Source: Anaerolineae bacterium
Lineage (GTDB): Bacteria > Chloroflexota > Anaerolineae > Promineifilales > Promineifilaceae
Length of the DNA stretch: 64,000 nt
Direction of reading: 5' to 3'
Assembly: GCA_023382655.1 (NCBI GenBank)
Contig: JAHDWK010000005.1
Coordinates: 197,801 to 261,800 of the forward strand
This document shows, one piece after another, positions 31,141-39,727 of this stretch (its first letter is position 1; each line of letters begins with the position of its first letter). The notes below the pieces were generated by a model. That model did not search any database. It worked only from the letters and a program-made list of their open reading frames with translations, and was not told where the DNA came from. The translations under genes were made by a program, and so were the position numbers.

Positions 31141-32516
31141 CATCCCATCAACGGCGTGTACAAATCAGGCAATTTGCCAGTGAATATAAACCGACCTGGC
31201 GCAGTCTGTTTTTGCTGCTGCTGGCGTTGTTGTGTTTGGGGCTGTCTTATTTCTGGGTCTGGCTGCTGCTGGGGGTGGTGTTGGTAACGGCCGTAGCTCT
31301 CTTCCTCCTTCGTGAGGACATGCGCCAGACGCCCAACCCGGCCGGTTTTACGTTGCAGCGCCAGCACAACGGTCAGATGACGCTCTCTCAACCCGGCCCG
31401 GTTACGGTGACGGTGGAAAACCTGACCGGGCAGGCAGTGGAAGTGGAGGTATGGGATATGGTTCCGCCCTGGGTGACGCCGCTCCAGGTGCGGCGTCACC
31501 CGCATTGGGTGGCGAGCCTGAAACCGCACGGCCGTGCTGAATTTGTTTACCAGGTGCGCCCCATTCGGCGTGGCGACCACACCTTTGGTAATCTGACGCT
31601 GCGTTGGACGAGCGTCTGGGGGCTGTTTATGCGTCAGGCCGTTTACCCCATGCCCACGCAGGTGAAGGTCTATCCCAATTTGCTGCAAATCCGCCAGTAT
31701 GAACAGTTGGCGCGGCACGGCCGTCAGATTCAAATTGGTTTGCGCCAGTCACAGCAATTTGGCAGCGGTAGCGAATTTGAGCAGCTACGCGACTATGTGC
31801 CTGATGACGATTACCGTCGCATCTCCTGGAAGGCGACGGCGCGGCAGGGCAAGCCGATTACCGTGGATTTCAGCCCGGAGCGCAGCCAGAACATTGTGCT
31901 GCTGGTGGATGTGGGGCGGCGGATGGGGACACGGCCGTTGGGCCTGGCCCGCACCACCCGCCTTGATCTGGTCATCAACGCCGTTCTCATGTTCAGCTAT
32001 GTAGCCCTGAAACGGGGCGACCGGGTGGGAATGCTTACCTTTGCCGGGCAGATTTACCAGTATATTCCTCCCCGTGCCGGTGGTAATCAACTGCTGTTTC
32101 TGGTGGAAGCGTTATACAATGTAGAGCCACAAGCCAGTGACCCGGATTACGGCCGTGCTTTCCACTACCTGCAAGCGCAGCGCCAACGCCGTTCCCTGCT
32201 GGTGCTGCTTACCGACCCCACCCGCCAGGAAGCGCTGGAACTGCTGGCGCCCCAACTGGGCGCTTTCTACCCGCATCATCTACCGCTGTGTATTACTCTC
32301 AGCGACCCCAACGTGCTGGCGGCGGCGCAGCGATCGCCATACAGCATGGACGCCATTCAAGAACGCGCCCTGGCCGAACAAATTCTGGATGAACGCCTGC
32401 TCTGGCGCAGCCTGCTAGAAAAACGGGGCGTGATGACCATGGACATCCCCGCCTACCACCTCACCGCCGGTTTGCTGAATAAATATCTGGAACTAAAAGG
32501 GCAGACAAAGCTGTAG
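31137..32516 (+). CDS. DUF58-domain membrane protein
   Basis: A 459-residue protein with two N-terminal TM segments (about 22-60), an Ig-like domain (about 80-165) and a DUF58/VWA-like cytosolic domain with EFEQLRDYVPDDDYRRISWK and VLLVDVGRRMGTRPLG. The MIDAS-like site is degenerate (Asp-x-Gly in place of Asp-x-Ser-x-Ser). DUF58 proteins usually sit with moxR and bat genes; here the bat cluster is six kilobases away and moxR is absent. It is coupled to kptA by ATGA, an unusual partner. Confidence 0.88.
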   Translation: MTSHQRRVQIRQFASEYKPTWRSLFLLLLALLCLGLSYFWVWLLLGVVLVTAVALFLLREDMRQTPNPAGFTLQRQHNGQMTLSQPGPVTVTVENLTGQAVEVEVWDMVPPWVTPLQVRRHPHWVASLKPHGRAEFVYQVRPIRRGDHTFGNLTLRWTSVWGLFMRQAVYPMPTQVKVYPNLLQIRQYEQLARHGRQIQIGLRQSQQFGSGSEFEQLRDYVPDDDYRRISWKATARQGKPITVDFSPERSQNIVLLVDVGRRMGTRPLGLARTTRLDLVINAVLMFSYVALKRGDRVGMLTFAGQIYQYIPPRAGGNQLLFLVEALYNVEPQASDPDYGRAFHYLQAQRQRRSLLVLLTDPTRQEALELLAPQLGAFYPHHLPLCITLSDPNVLAAAQRSPYSMDAIQERALAEQILDERLLWRSLLEKRGVMTMDIPAYHLTAGLLNKYLELKGQTKL

Positions 32517-32517
32517 T

Positions 32518-32561
32518 GTTCAGGTGTTTACGTTGCCACTTAAATACGTGAACACCTGAAC
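32518..32561. repeat. Hairpin after the DUF58 gene
   Basis: GTTCAGGTGTT (32518-32528) and AACACCTGAAC (32551-32561) pair perfectly, with ACG/CGT adding three inner pairs. It starts one base after the stop codon and may end the kptA-DUF58 transcript; no T-run is present. Confidence 0.7.
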
Positions 32562-32577
32562 ACTTTATGTCTACTTT

Positions 32578-32606
32578 TTGCCGGAAACGGTATTGGTTGG
32601 TATACT
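32578..32606 (+). promoter_or_regulatory. Promoter of the initiator tRNA gene
   Basis: -35 TTGCCG (32578-32583), 17-base spacer, -10 TATACT (32601-32606). Transcription would start about 32613, seven bases before the mature tRNA 5' end. Confidence 0.8.
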
Positions 32607-32619
32607 CCCCGTCTGTCGT

Positions 32620-32691
32620 TGCGGGGTAGAGCAGAGGCAGCTCGTCGGGCTCATAACCCGGAGGTCGTGCGTTCGAATCGCACCCCCGCTA
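32620..32691 (+). tRNA. Initiator tRNA-fMet (anticodon CAT)
   Basis: A 72-nt cloverleaf. Acceptor TGCGGGG/CCCCGCT, D-stem GAGC/GCTC, anticodon arm TCGGG-CTCATAA-CCCGG with CAT at 32652-32654, T-arm GTGCG-TTCGAAT-CGCAC, discriminator A. Initiator marks are the three G:C pairs at the base of the anticodon stem, the A11:T24 pair and the unpaired first acceptor position. That mismatch is T1-T72 here in place of the common C1-A72. CCA is not encoded. It has its own promoter and terminator. Confidence 0.95.
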
Positions 32692-32693
32692 TC

Positions 32694-32724
32694 AAAAAAA
32701 GCACTCAACCAGGGTGCTTTTTTA
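32694..32724 (+). terminator. Rho-independent terminator of the tRNA gene
   Basis: A7, then GCACTC-AACCA-GGGTGC, then T6. A six-pair stem with one G:U, flanked by A-run and T-run, three bases after the tRNA. Confidence 0.9.
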
Positions 32725-32760
32725 TTATCTGAAGTCCAAAGTTGCGTTTTGGGTAACGGT

Positions 32761-33063
32761 TTACGGCTTACGGCCGTCCGCCAACGCCTCCATTTTCTTT
32801 GCCAGTTCAATATCCAGAGTGCTGATCTGGTTGCCCAGACTGTGTGTTACCAGGTTAACCGTCACCCGATTGTACACGTTAGTCCACTCTGGGTGGTGGT
32901 CCATTTTATCGGCTTCCACACCCGCGCTCATCATCCAGCCCAGCGCCTGCGAGAAGGTGGCAAAGCGATACTCTTTGTGCAGTTTGCCATCTTGCACCTG
33001 CCAGCCGGGAAGTAGTTGTAATGCCTCGTCCAGTTTAACTTGTGTTACGGGGGAACTTTTCAT
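32761..33063 (-). CDS. Pterin-4a-carbinolamine dehydratase
   Basis: A 100-residue protein with the PCD/DCoH signature: LLPGWQVQDGKLHKEYRF, the active-site block ADKMDHHPEWTNVYNRVTVN and LVTHSLGNQISTLDIELAKK. It dehydrates 4a-hydroxytetrahydropterin. No aromatic amino-acid hydroxylase is in the window, so a role in molybdopterin or folate-type metabolism, as proposed for orphan PCDs, is possible. The last codons come from a TTTACGGCTTACGG repeat fragment. Confidence 0.92.
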   Translation of the reverse strand: MKSSPVTQVKLDEALQLLPGWQVQDGKLHKEYRFATFSQALGWMMSAGVEADKMDHHPEWTNVYNRVTVNLVTHSLGNQISTLDIELAKKMEALADGRKP

Positions 33064-33079
33064 GGTATACCTCGAAAAA

Positions 33080-33120
33080 GAGATGGGAGATTGGCGATTG
33101 TTCTCTTACAATCTCTAATC
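33080..33120. repeat. AATCTC-family element
   Basis: GAGATGGGAGATTGGCGATT on the left and TCTTACAATCTCTAATC on the right, a partly decayed member between the PCD gene and the membrane-protein gene. Confidence 0.65.
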
Positions 33121-34261
33121 ACACCAACATATCAAACATCTGCATCAACTGCCAGCCAATGAGAAGACCGATGGCGGCCCCCAACACACCTAACACCAGA
33201 CCAAGAATGGCGCCGGTCACGGCCGTGCGCCGATTCACGCCCGACAGTTTTGCCACCATCTCCACAATTGGCCAACGGTCTGACCCCAACATGATCATCT
33301 CGATCAGGCGCCCAATGGTCAACCGGTTCACCTGCTGCTGCTCAATCTCAATAATCACCCCCAACAGCATCCCAATGAGCGCCAGCGTCACTGCCAGGGC
33401 AATCATCGCCCCTTCGCCAGCCGCTGCTGCGCCCACAATAATGCCCACCAGTATGGCCGGCGCCAGGAATGACACCGCGCCCTGCTGGATCATTTCGGCC
33501 GGCGCTTCAATGGCTTCTTCCGCACCTGCCCGCAGCCCGCGGCTGGTTAGCCCACCAAAAAAGCCAATGGCGGCCACCACCAGCATGGGCGTTAACGCAC
33601 CGCCTAATATCCCGATGACCAATCCGGCCATAATCCCCTGAAAAAGAGTGCCAACCAGAGCCAGCAAACCAAAAATGACCCCACCCGAAATGATCGCCTG
33701 GCGCGTCTGCAAATACGAGCCTAAATAGCTGCCCACAACTATACCCAGGCCAAGCGCCAGAACGGCCCCCCACCACCCGTTGCTAACAAGAGCCATCGTC
33801 AGGCCGGTGACCAGACCCACCCCGGCTCCCAAAATGGCCCCCACCACAATCGAACCAAAAACCAGAAACAGCGCGATGCGCACGGAATCCCCTTCATCCG
33901 GGCGGGCGCGGGTGATAAAACCTACCACCGCCCCCAACAATATGCCGCGTCCCATACCAAACAGAGCGGCTTGCAGAATGCTTTCGGGGATACCCCCCAG
34001 GAGAAAGGCGATCGCGCCCACAACGGCCCCGGCTACCCCACCCGCCACCAGCCCACTCATTAACCGGCGGTTGTTATCCAGGACATTGTTGTATGCGCCA
34101 AACAGGCTGAGTAGAACGGCCGTGCCCACCAACGTGCCAGTTTGTTTGTCTACCAGTCCACCCAAAATGCCCAGACCGATGCCCACGACCAAAATGAACA
34201 ATAGATCACGCCAGGTTTTGGTGTTGCTGTCGCTGTTGGAAACCTTGTTCGTCATCGTCAT
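33119..34261 (-). CDS. Glycine-rich polytopic membrane protein of unknown function
   Basis: About 380 residues with ten or more hydrophobic segments full of Gly and Ala, several ending in an alternating Gly-x-x-Gly style (VVGIGLGILGGLVDKQTGTL, VGLVTGLTMALVSNGWWGAV). A cytosolic part near 240-275 is charged, and the end has EMIMLGSDRWPIVEMVAKLS. I recognise no family; glycine-zipper-type packing is suggested. The start is uncertain (ATG 34261 or 34255). Confidence 0.7.
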   Translation of the reverse strand: MTMTNKVSNSDSNTKTWRDLLFILVVGIGLGILGGLVDKQTGTLVGTAVLLSLFGAYNNVLDNNRRLMSGLVAGGVAGAVVGAIAFLLGGIPESILQAALFGMGRGILLGAVVGFITRARPDEGDSVRIALFLVFGSIVVGAILGAGVGLVTGLTMALVSNGWWGAVLALGLGIVVGSYLGSYLQTRQAIISGGVIFGLLALVGTLFQGIMAGLVIGILGGALTPMLVVAAIGFFGGLTSRGLRAGAEEAIEAPAEMIQQGAVSFLAPAILVGIIVGAAAAGEGAMIALAVTLALIGMLLGVIIEIEQQQVNRLTIGRLIEMIMLGSDRWPIVEMVAKLSGVNRRTAVTGAILGLVLGVLGAAIGLLIGWQLMQMFDMLV

Positions 34262-34338
34262 GGGGGAAATTGGGTAAGTGAGCAATCAGGTAATTGGCTG
34301 CTCTGTTTAGCCAATTACCCAGTTACATGATTACCGAA
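34262..34338. repeat. TAATTAC-family element
   Basis: GGGTAAGTGAGCAATCAGGT on the left, CCAATTACCCAGTTACATGA on the right, between two minus-strand genes. Imperfect pairing. Confidence 0.65.
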
Positions 34339-34341
34339 TCA

Positions 34342-34989
34342 TTATGACCCGGCTTCCCGAATTTCAAAACGGCAGAAGCCATGCCCTAAGGCGCGGCAGT
34401 GTGTTTCTGTCACCTCGAACTCGCGGAAATCCTTGCCGGTAGCATAAGCCATTGCCTCGCTCAGTGTGCCCACATACATATGACACAGTGGTTTATCGGC
34501 GGGGCGCAAATGGCAAATGACACAGGCATAGTCGGTAAACACAAACACCCCATCTTCATCGCGCACATCAATTAGCCCAAAGGGAACAGTATCCATGAGT
34601 GCCTTGCGAATGCCCAAGAGGACGGCCCGCATCCGCAAGCGTTGGGGTAACGCTTTCAGGGCAATGCCTGCCAGTCCCATCGTGCCCGACTGTTCCCGAA
34701 TGCCCCAGCGAAAAGAAGAACGGCCAATACGCTGAAGCATCCCTTTTCCGGCGCGCCCCGTGAACTCTTCAATGGCGGCATTCAGCCGGGCAAATTCCCG
34801 CGCCTCAATGCCTGATTCCAGGTTGTTGGGTGGAGGATTGTTAACATAACGCTCCAGGCCGCTGTTTTGCAGGACAGCATTTAGCCCATTATTACCCAAC
34901 ACCTCTTCAATACCCTGCATGGTCTGTAACAACAAGGCGTTGATATAAGGGGCATCATCGGGAATCGGGACGGGTTCATATTGGGTCAT
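34342..34989 (-). CDS. V4R (4-vinyl reductase) domain protein
   Basis: A 215-residue protein whose C-terminal half has the V4R signature: DYACVICHLRPADKPLCHMY, LSEAMAYATGKDFREFEVTE and the closing THCRALGHGFCRFEI. Cys and His residues could bind a metal. V4R domains occur in BchJ and in stand-alone small-molecule sensors. No photosynthesis gene is nearby, so a sensor role is more likely. Its start lies inside the end of the GNAT gene (14-base overlap). Confidence 0.75.
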   Translation of the reverse strand: MTQYEPVPIPDDAPYINALLLQTMQGIEEVLGNNGLNAVLQNSGLERYVNNPPPNNLESGIEAREFARLNAAIEEFTGRAGKGMLQRIGRSSFRWGIREQSGTMGLAGIALKALPQRLRMRAVLLGIRKALMDTVPFGLIDVRDEDGVFVFTDYACVICHLRPADKPLCHMYVGTLSEAMAYATGKDFREFEVTETHCRALGHGFCRFEIREAGS

Positions 34990-35935
34990 ATGGTAACTCC
35001 TTCAACCACAAAGGCCAGTGATGACCGCTGGGGCGAAAACCAAATTTACGGTACAACTGCTGTGAGGCCAGATTGTCTATCTGCGTGTTCAGGGAGACGC
35101 TGGTGAGACCATGCCGGTGATACCCGGCAAAGGCGTGAGCCAACAAGGCGGAGCCAATGCCCTGTCCCTGGTAATCTGGGTGAACGGTCAGGCGAACCAG
35201 GTGAGCGCCAGAGTCGCTGTGGGCGCTGAGTTGAAAACCAACGGCCGTCGCCCCTGCCCACACCACATCAAAACTGAGCGCCCGGTAGGAGGCCAGGCGT
35301 AGGGCATGGGCACTGTGCCGCCACAACGGGCCAAACGCGGTTACCTCCAGGGCAGCCAGCGCCTCAAAATCTGCATTGGTTATAGGGCGGATGGTAAGGT
35401 CAGGGAGGAGGGGAGCGGGTGGTACGGCCGTGTCCTCTTTCACATATGTTTCTATCTGGGTGTGAAGTTTAAACCCCATCCTTTCCAACCAGCTTCCGGG
35501 CCAGAACATGGCCGGCATCCAGGCCAGGTGGCAAACTTGTCGCCGCTGCAAATGGCTTTCCACCCGTTGCAGCATTTCGGCCAATAACTCGTCCGGCGCG
35601 GGCACATCGCGGCTCAGCGCCGCCACGCGCACCCAGGCGATTTCCGGCACATCGGCGGCGGCAGCCAGGCAGGCCACTGCTTGCTGCCGCACACCCACAA
35701 AGCGGGCGGCGGCGGAAAGAGGGGATGTTGTCGGCTTGGGCAAGATGACAAATCCGGCTGAACCCAGCCAATCTCCGGGCGTGTACCAATCGGCATGAAG
35801 GTGACGGTAGACGGCCGTTTCCAAAAGCCGGGTGATCGCCCCGGCATCAGCCTGGGTTGCCACCCGGATGCCCTTCTTTAGCTCCTCTGGCAGGAGGTGA
35901 ACGAGGTGAGCCTTTACATCGTTTGCCATTTCCAT
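34976..35935 (-). CDS. Tandem GNAT N-acetyltransferase
   Basis: About 319 residues in two GNAT-like halves. The C-terminal half carries a clear acetyl-CoA site, VRLTVHPDYQGQGIGSALLA, then LTSVSLNTQIDNLASQQLYR and KFGFRPSGHHWPLWLKEL. The N-terminal half (20-150) keeps the fold but its CoA loop is poor, suggesting a degenerate partner domain. Start: ATG 35935 or 35929. It is divergent from recA with a gap of about 56 bases. Substrate unknown. Confidence 0.8.
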   Translation of the reverse strand: MEMANDVKAHLVHLLPEELKKGIRVATQADAGAITRLLETAVYRHLHADWYTPGDWLGSAGFVILPKPTTSPLSAAARFVGVRQQAVACLAAAADVPEIAWVRVAALSRDVPAPDELLAEMLQRVESHLQRRQVCHLAWMPAMFWPGSWLERMGFKLHTQIETYVKEDTAVPPAPLLPDLTIRPITNADFEALAALEVTAFGPLWRHSAHALRLASYRALSFDVVWAGATAVGFQLSAHSDSGAHLVRLTVHPDYQGQGIGSALLAHAFAGYHRHGLTSVSLNTQIDNLASQQLYRKFGFRPSGHHWPLWLKELPYDPI

Positions 35936-35991
35936 AACGCTATTGTACACTACATAATCAAAATTCTAACAGGCACCTTTAATAAGGAAAA

Positions 35992-36999
35992 ATGGCAAAA
36001 GAGGGAAAAGATCGGCAGCTAGAAAACACCATCGCCACTTTAACCAAGAAGTATGGTGAAGGGACGATTATGCGTCTGGGTGATGCTCGTCACCTGCAAA
36101 TTGAGGCCATTCCCACCGGAGCGCTATCGCTGGATATTGCCTTAGGGGTAGGGGGTTTACCGCGCGGTCGCGTCATTGAAATTTATGGCCCGGAATCTTC
36201 CGGCAAAACCACCCTTTGCCAGCATATCATCGCTGAAGCGCAGAAACAGGGTGGTATTTGTGCTTTTGTGGATATGGAACATGCGCTAGACCCTTTGTAT
36301 GCCGAGCGGTGTGGGGTAGACATCAATAATTTGTACGTGTCACAACCCGATACCGGCGAGCAGGCATTGGAAATTGCCGAAGCCCTCATTCGCTCTGGGA
36401 CAATGGATGTGGTTGTGGTAGATTCCGTGGCCGCTTTGGTACCCCGTGCTGAAATTGAAGGGGAAATGGGCGACGCACACGTCGGTTTGCAGGCGCGGCT
36501 CATGTCTCAGGCGCTGCGCAAACTGTCCGGTGCGATCAAACAAACGAACACGGTGATGATTTTCACCAATCAACTGCGCTCTAAAATTGGCGTGATGTTT
36601 GGCAACCCGGAAACAACCAGCGGTGGTAATGCCCTGAAATTTTATGCTTCGGTGCGTCTGGATATTCGGCGCACAGAGACGATCAAAGCGGGCAGCGAGG
36701 TGGTAGGCAGCCGGGCAGTAGTAAAGGTGAAAAAGAACAAGGTAGCCCCGCCTTTTACCGAAGCCGGTTTTGACATCATGTATAATCAGGGTATTTCCAA
36801 AACGGGGTGCGTGTTAGATTTGGCAACAGAACGCAGCCTGGTGGAAAAACGGGGCGCGTTTTTCCGCTATGGCGAAACTTTGTTAGGACAGGGGCGTGAA
36901 AATGCCAAAGAGTACCTGACCCAACACCCTGAACTTTTATTTGAATTGGAGAACCTGATTCGTCAGGGCGCCGGTCTGCCACAGTTGCAGCCGGTGTGA
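35992..36999 (+). CDS. recA: DNA recombination protein RecA
   Basis: A 335-residue recombinase and SOS co-protease. It has Walker [13 protein letters not shown] (about 65-72), the base-stacking region [20 protein letters not shown], Walker [21 protein letters not shown], loop L1 [20 protein letters not shown], and loop L2 region [20 protein letters not shown]. The C-terminal tail is short and little acidic. AAGGA lies five bases before the start. I found no clear LexA box in the short gap to the divergent GNAT gene. Confidence 0.98.
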   Translation: MAKEGKDRQLENTIATLTKKYGEGTIMRLGDARHLQIEAIPTGALSLDIALGVGGLPRGRVIEIYGPESSGKTTLCQHIIAEAQKQGGICAFVDMEHALDPLYAERCGVDINNLYVSQPDTGEQALEIAEALIRSGTMDVVVVDSVAALVPRAEIEGEMGDAHVGLQARLMSQALRKLSGAIKQTNTVMIFTNQLRSKIGVMFGNPETTSGGNALKFYASVRLDIRRTETIKAGSEVVGSRAVVKVKKNKVAPPFTEAGFDIMYNQGISKTGCVLDLATERSLVEKRGAFFRYGETLLGQGRENAKEYLTQHPELLFELENLIRQGAGLPQLQPV

Positions 37000-37425
37000 G
37001 TGTGATTAATAAGACGGCCGTGTAACCTAACCATTCCGGCCCCGCCATTGGCAACCAGATTAATACCGACGATTAAACGTTTGTCTGAAGCAAGTAATTG
37101 AGTATACGTGGCGACTACCATCTAGCATGGGAAACGCATTTCTCAGGAAAAATGATTTTGAACGAGAGGCTGTCAAAGCCTTTTTAGGAATTATGGAATA
37201 TGGTCTGCAACCTGCTGTATTGTAACCATCAAAGCCCGTACAATGTCATTTGTACAGTCATCCTGTTCTTCGATAGCCCGAAGAAAGAGGATCGTCTGAT
37301 TTAGTAACTGCGTAGCGTCATCCACTCCGGTTGTGGGTGGTTTCTTGCCTGAATAGACAACCGCAAATATGCGTCGAATAGAACTGGTAAAGCCGTGGCG
37401 GTTTACGCTACGGCTTTGTTGTTTT
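37000..37425 (+). other. recA-recX intergenic region with two hairpins
   Basis: A 426-base gap without a convincing gene. A short stem AGGCT-GTCAA-AGCCT followed by Ts (about 37162-37180) could be a weak terminator after recA. AAAGCCGTGGCG-GTTTA-CGCTACGGCTTT (37389-37417, one G:U) sits nine bases before the recX start and ends in GTTGTTTT; it could act as an attenuator or hide the recX ribosome site. A minus-strand frame at 37191-37433 is noted but not supported. Confidence 0.55.
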
Positions 37426-38049
37426 ATGGGCACAATTACGGCATTAACAACTCAACAACGTAACCCCAACCGGGTCAGTGTTTTTCTCGATGGGGAGTTT
37501 GCGTTTGGGTTGGCGGCGATTACGGCCGTGCCCTTGCGTGTTGGTCAGGCGTTGGCAGCCCAAGAGATAGAAAAGCTGCAACAGGCTGATGAACTGGAAA
37601 ATGCCAAACAAAGCGCCATCCGTTACATTGGCTACCGCCCCCGCAGTATCAGAGAAGTACGCACCCATTTGCGCGAGAAAGGGTTTGCCGACACGGCCAT
37701 AGACCATGCCTGTGAACGGTTGCAAGAAGTTGGGTTGTTAGACGATGCAGCCTTTGCCCACTACTGGGTGGAACAGCGCGAAACGTTCAAACCCCGCAGC
37801 CAGATGGCTTTGCGCCAGGAATTGCAGCAAAAAGGGGTGAGCCGGGAAATTATTGAATCGGTAGTAACTGAGGTAGATGAAACAGACGCAGCCCGGCAGG
37901 CGGCGCTTAAACAAGCTGCCCGTTGGCAGCGTCTGCCCGAAGCAGAGTTCAAGCTGAAATTGAGCAACTACCTGCAACGGCGTGGCTTTTCATATGTCCT
38001 TATCAAAAAAATTGTGAATGAGAGTTGGAATGAAGTGAACAGTAAATAG
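37426..38049 (+). CDS. recX: Regulatory protein RecX
   Basis: A 207-residue, mostly helical modulator of RecA filaments. Family blocks: SAIRYIGYRPRSIREVRTHL, FADTAIDHACERLQEVGLLD, DAAFAHYWVEQRETFKPRSQ and MALRQELQQKGVSREIIESV. Residues 1-60 form a beta-rich N-terminal extension (NRVSVFLDGEFAFGLAAITA) shared with some longer RecX proteins. ATG 37426 is chosen because the upstream frame is only hairpin sequence. Confidence 0.9.
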   Translation: MGTITALTTQQRNPNRVSVFLDGEFAFGLAAITAVPLRVGQALAAQEIEKLQQADELENAKQSAIRYIGYRPRSIREVRTHLREKGFADTAIDHACERLQEVGLLDDAAFAHYWVEQRETFKPRSQMALRQELQQKGVSREIIESVVTEVDETDAARQAALKQAARWQRLPEAEFKLKLSNYLQRRGFSYVLIKKIVNESWNEVNSK

Positions 38050-38104
38050 TGAGCAGTAAGCAGTAAGCAGTCCACTGCTTACTGCCCACTGCTTACTGCT
38101 TACT
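38041..38104. repeat. GCAGT-family palindrome between recX and rny
   Basis: GTGAGCAGTAAGCAGTAAGC on the left and CTGCTTACTGCCCACTGC plus further copies on the right around the centre AGTCCA. Overlaps the recX stop. Confidence 0.85.
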
Positions 38105-38131
38105 CTCTATAAACTATAGAGGAGAGCAACT

Positions 38132-39661
38132 ATGCCCATTATATATGCGATTGTGGGCCTGCTGATCGGGGCCGTGGCCGCCGCTGCCATCACCTATATG
38201 GTGCTGAAGCCCCGCGTTCAGGAGGCACAGAAAAATCTTGAAATTGAACTGGAACAAAAACGAAAAGAAACCGAAGTTGAAAACCAAAACGTGCTGGAAA
38301 CTGCGCGCAAAGAGTCTAAACAAATTCGCACAGAGGCCGAAAAAGTCATCGAACGCCGCTATGCCGATCTGGCCCGCGCCGAAGAACGAGTAGACCGCCG
38401 CAGCGAAAACCTGGACAAACAGGTGCAAAAAGCGGAACAGCGCGAACAAATCTTGAACAAGCGCCAAAGTCGAATTGACCGGCGACACAATGAATTGGAG
38501 ACGCTGGAATCTACCATACGTGAACAGTTGGAACAGGTAGCCAGCATGACGGTAGACGAAGCGAAACAGCAGTTGTTGCAAGAAGTCGAAAAAGAAGCCC
38601 GGCAAGATATGGCCCGGGTCATGCGCGAAATTGAAGACGAGGCTAAGGAGACGGCCAACCAGAAAGCCCGTGAGCTAATTGCTATGGCTATCCAACGCAT
38701 CGCCAGTGACCAGGTAGCGGAGATCACGGTGTCCACAGTAGTTCTACCCAGCGAGGAGATGAAAGGGCGCATTATCGGCCGCAGTGGGCGCAACATTCGC
38801 GCCTTTGAGCAGGCAGCCGGGGTAGATATTGTGGTGGATGACACGCCGGAAGCGGTGACAATCTCCAGCTTTGACCCGGTGCGCCGGGAAGTGGCGCGGC
38901 GGGCGCTGGAGAAGTTGATTACGGACGGCCGTATCCACCCCGCCCGCATTGAAAAATTGATCAAAGACGCCCAACAGCAGGTCAATCAGGATATCAAAGA
39001 AGCCGGCGAACAGGCCGCCTATGAAGCCAATGTACACGGCCTGCATCCCCAAGTAACCAAAATGCTCGGTCGCCTGAAATATCGTACCTCCTACGGCCAG
39101 AATCAACTATTTCATGCCGTAGAAGCTTCCAAAATTTCCTCTGTCCTGGCCGCCGAGTTGGGCGCAAACATTGAAATTGCCAAGATGGGCGGCCTGCTGC
39201 ATGACATTGGTAAAGCCATGGATCATGAGCAGGAGGGCACCCACGCCATGCTGGGCGCGGAATTCTGTAAGCGCTTCAATGTGCCGCCAGCCGTTATCAA
39301 CGCCATCGCCTCCCACCATCATGAGATCGAGCAAGAATCGGTGGAATCCATCCTTGTGGAAGCGGCCGATGCCATCTCTGGCGCAAGGCCAGGCGCGCGC
39401 CGCGAAAGTCTGGAGAATTACATCAAACGGGTGCGCACGTTGGAAGACATTGCCACATCGTTCCAGGGGGTGGAAAGCGCCTATGCCTTACAGGCCGGCC
39501 GCGAAATTCGCATCCTGGTCAAACCGGAGCAGATTGACGATCTGGAAGCGATGCGCCTCTCCAAGAACATTGCCAAAAGCATTGAAGAGAGCATGCAGTA
39601 CCCCGGCCAGATTCAAGTGACCGTCATCCGCGAAACTCGCGCCCTCAGCTTTGCCAAGTAA
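38132..39661 (+). CDS. rny: Ribonuclease Y
   Basis: A 509-residue membrane-anchored endoribonuclease that starts mRNA decay. One N-terminal TM (about 3-23), a long coiled coil (30-190), a KH domain ([19 protein letters not shown], about 207-225) and an HD domain with the metal site [17 protein letters not shown] and [12 protein letters not shown]. Length and layout are normal. With RNase J at 60295 this window encodes both main nucleases of a Gram-positive-style degradosome. A good GAGGAG ribosome site is present. Confidence 0.97.
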   Translation: MPIIYAIVGLLIGAVAAAAITYMVLKPRVQEAQKNLEIELEQKRKETEVENQNVLETARKESKQIRTEAEKVIERRYADLARAEERVDRRSENLDKQVQKAEQREQILNKRQSRIDRRHNELETLESTIREQLEQVASMTVDEAKQQLLQEVEKEARQDMARVMREIEDEAKETANQKARELIAMAIQRIASDQVAEITVSTVVLPSEEMKGRIIGRSGRNIRAFEQAAGVDIVVDDTPEAVTISSFDPVRREVARRALEKLITDGRIHPARIEKLIKDAQQQVNQDIKEAGEQAAYEANVHGLHPQVTKMLGRLKYRTSYGQNQLFHAVEASKISSVLAAELGANIEIAKMGGLLHDIGKAMDHEQEGTHAMLGAEFCKRFNVPPAVINAIASHHHEIEQESVESILVEAADAISGARPGARRESLENYIKRVRTLEDIATSFQGVESAYALQAGREIRILVKPEQIDDLEAMRLSKNIAKSIEESMQYPGQIQVTVIRETRALSFAK

Positions 39662-39666
39662 CTTTT

Positions 39667-39713
39667 GTAGTAGGCGATTTATCGCCATCAAAGGGCGATA
39701 AATCGCCTACTAC
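39667..39713. repeat. Perfect 20-bp inverted repeat (TAGGCGAT family)
   Basis: GTAGTAGGCGATTTATCGCC (39667-39686), seven-base spacer, GGCGATAAATCGCCTACTAC (39694-39713). Each arm also holds the smaller palindrome GGCGATTTATCGCC. It sits between the convergent rny and aldo/keto reductase genes and may serve both as a terminator, though no T-run follows. Confidence 0.9.
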
Positions 39714-39727
39714 GAACGACGAACGGT

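Noticed and set aside
35936-35991. LexA box in the recA promoter region
   Set aside because: No GAAC-N4-GTTC or other clear SOS palindrome is present in the short divergent gap.
37191-37433. Minus-strand frame of 80 codons between recA and recX
   Set aside because: It starts inside recX, has no ribosome site and no recognisable motif. The part outside recX is only about 75 codons.
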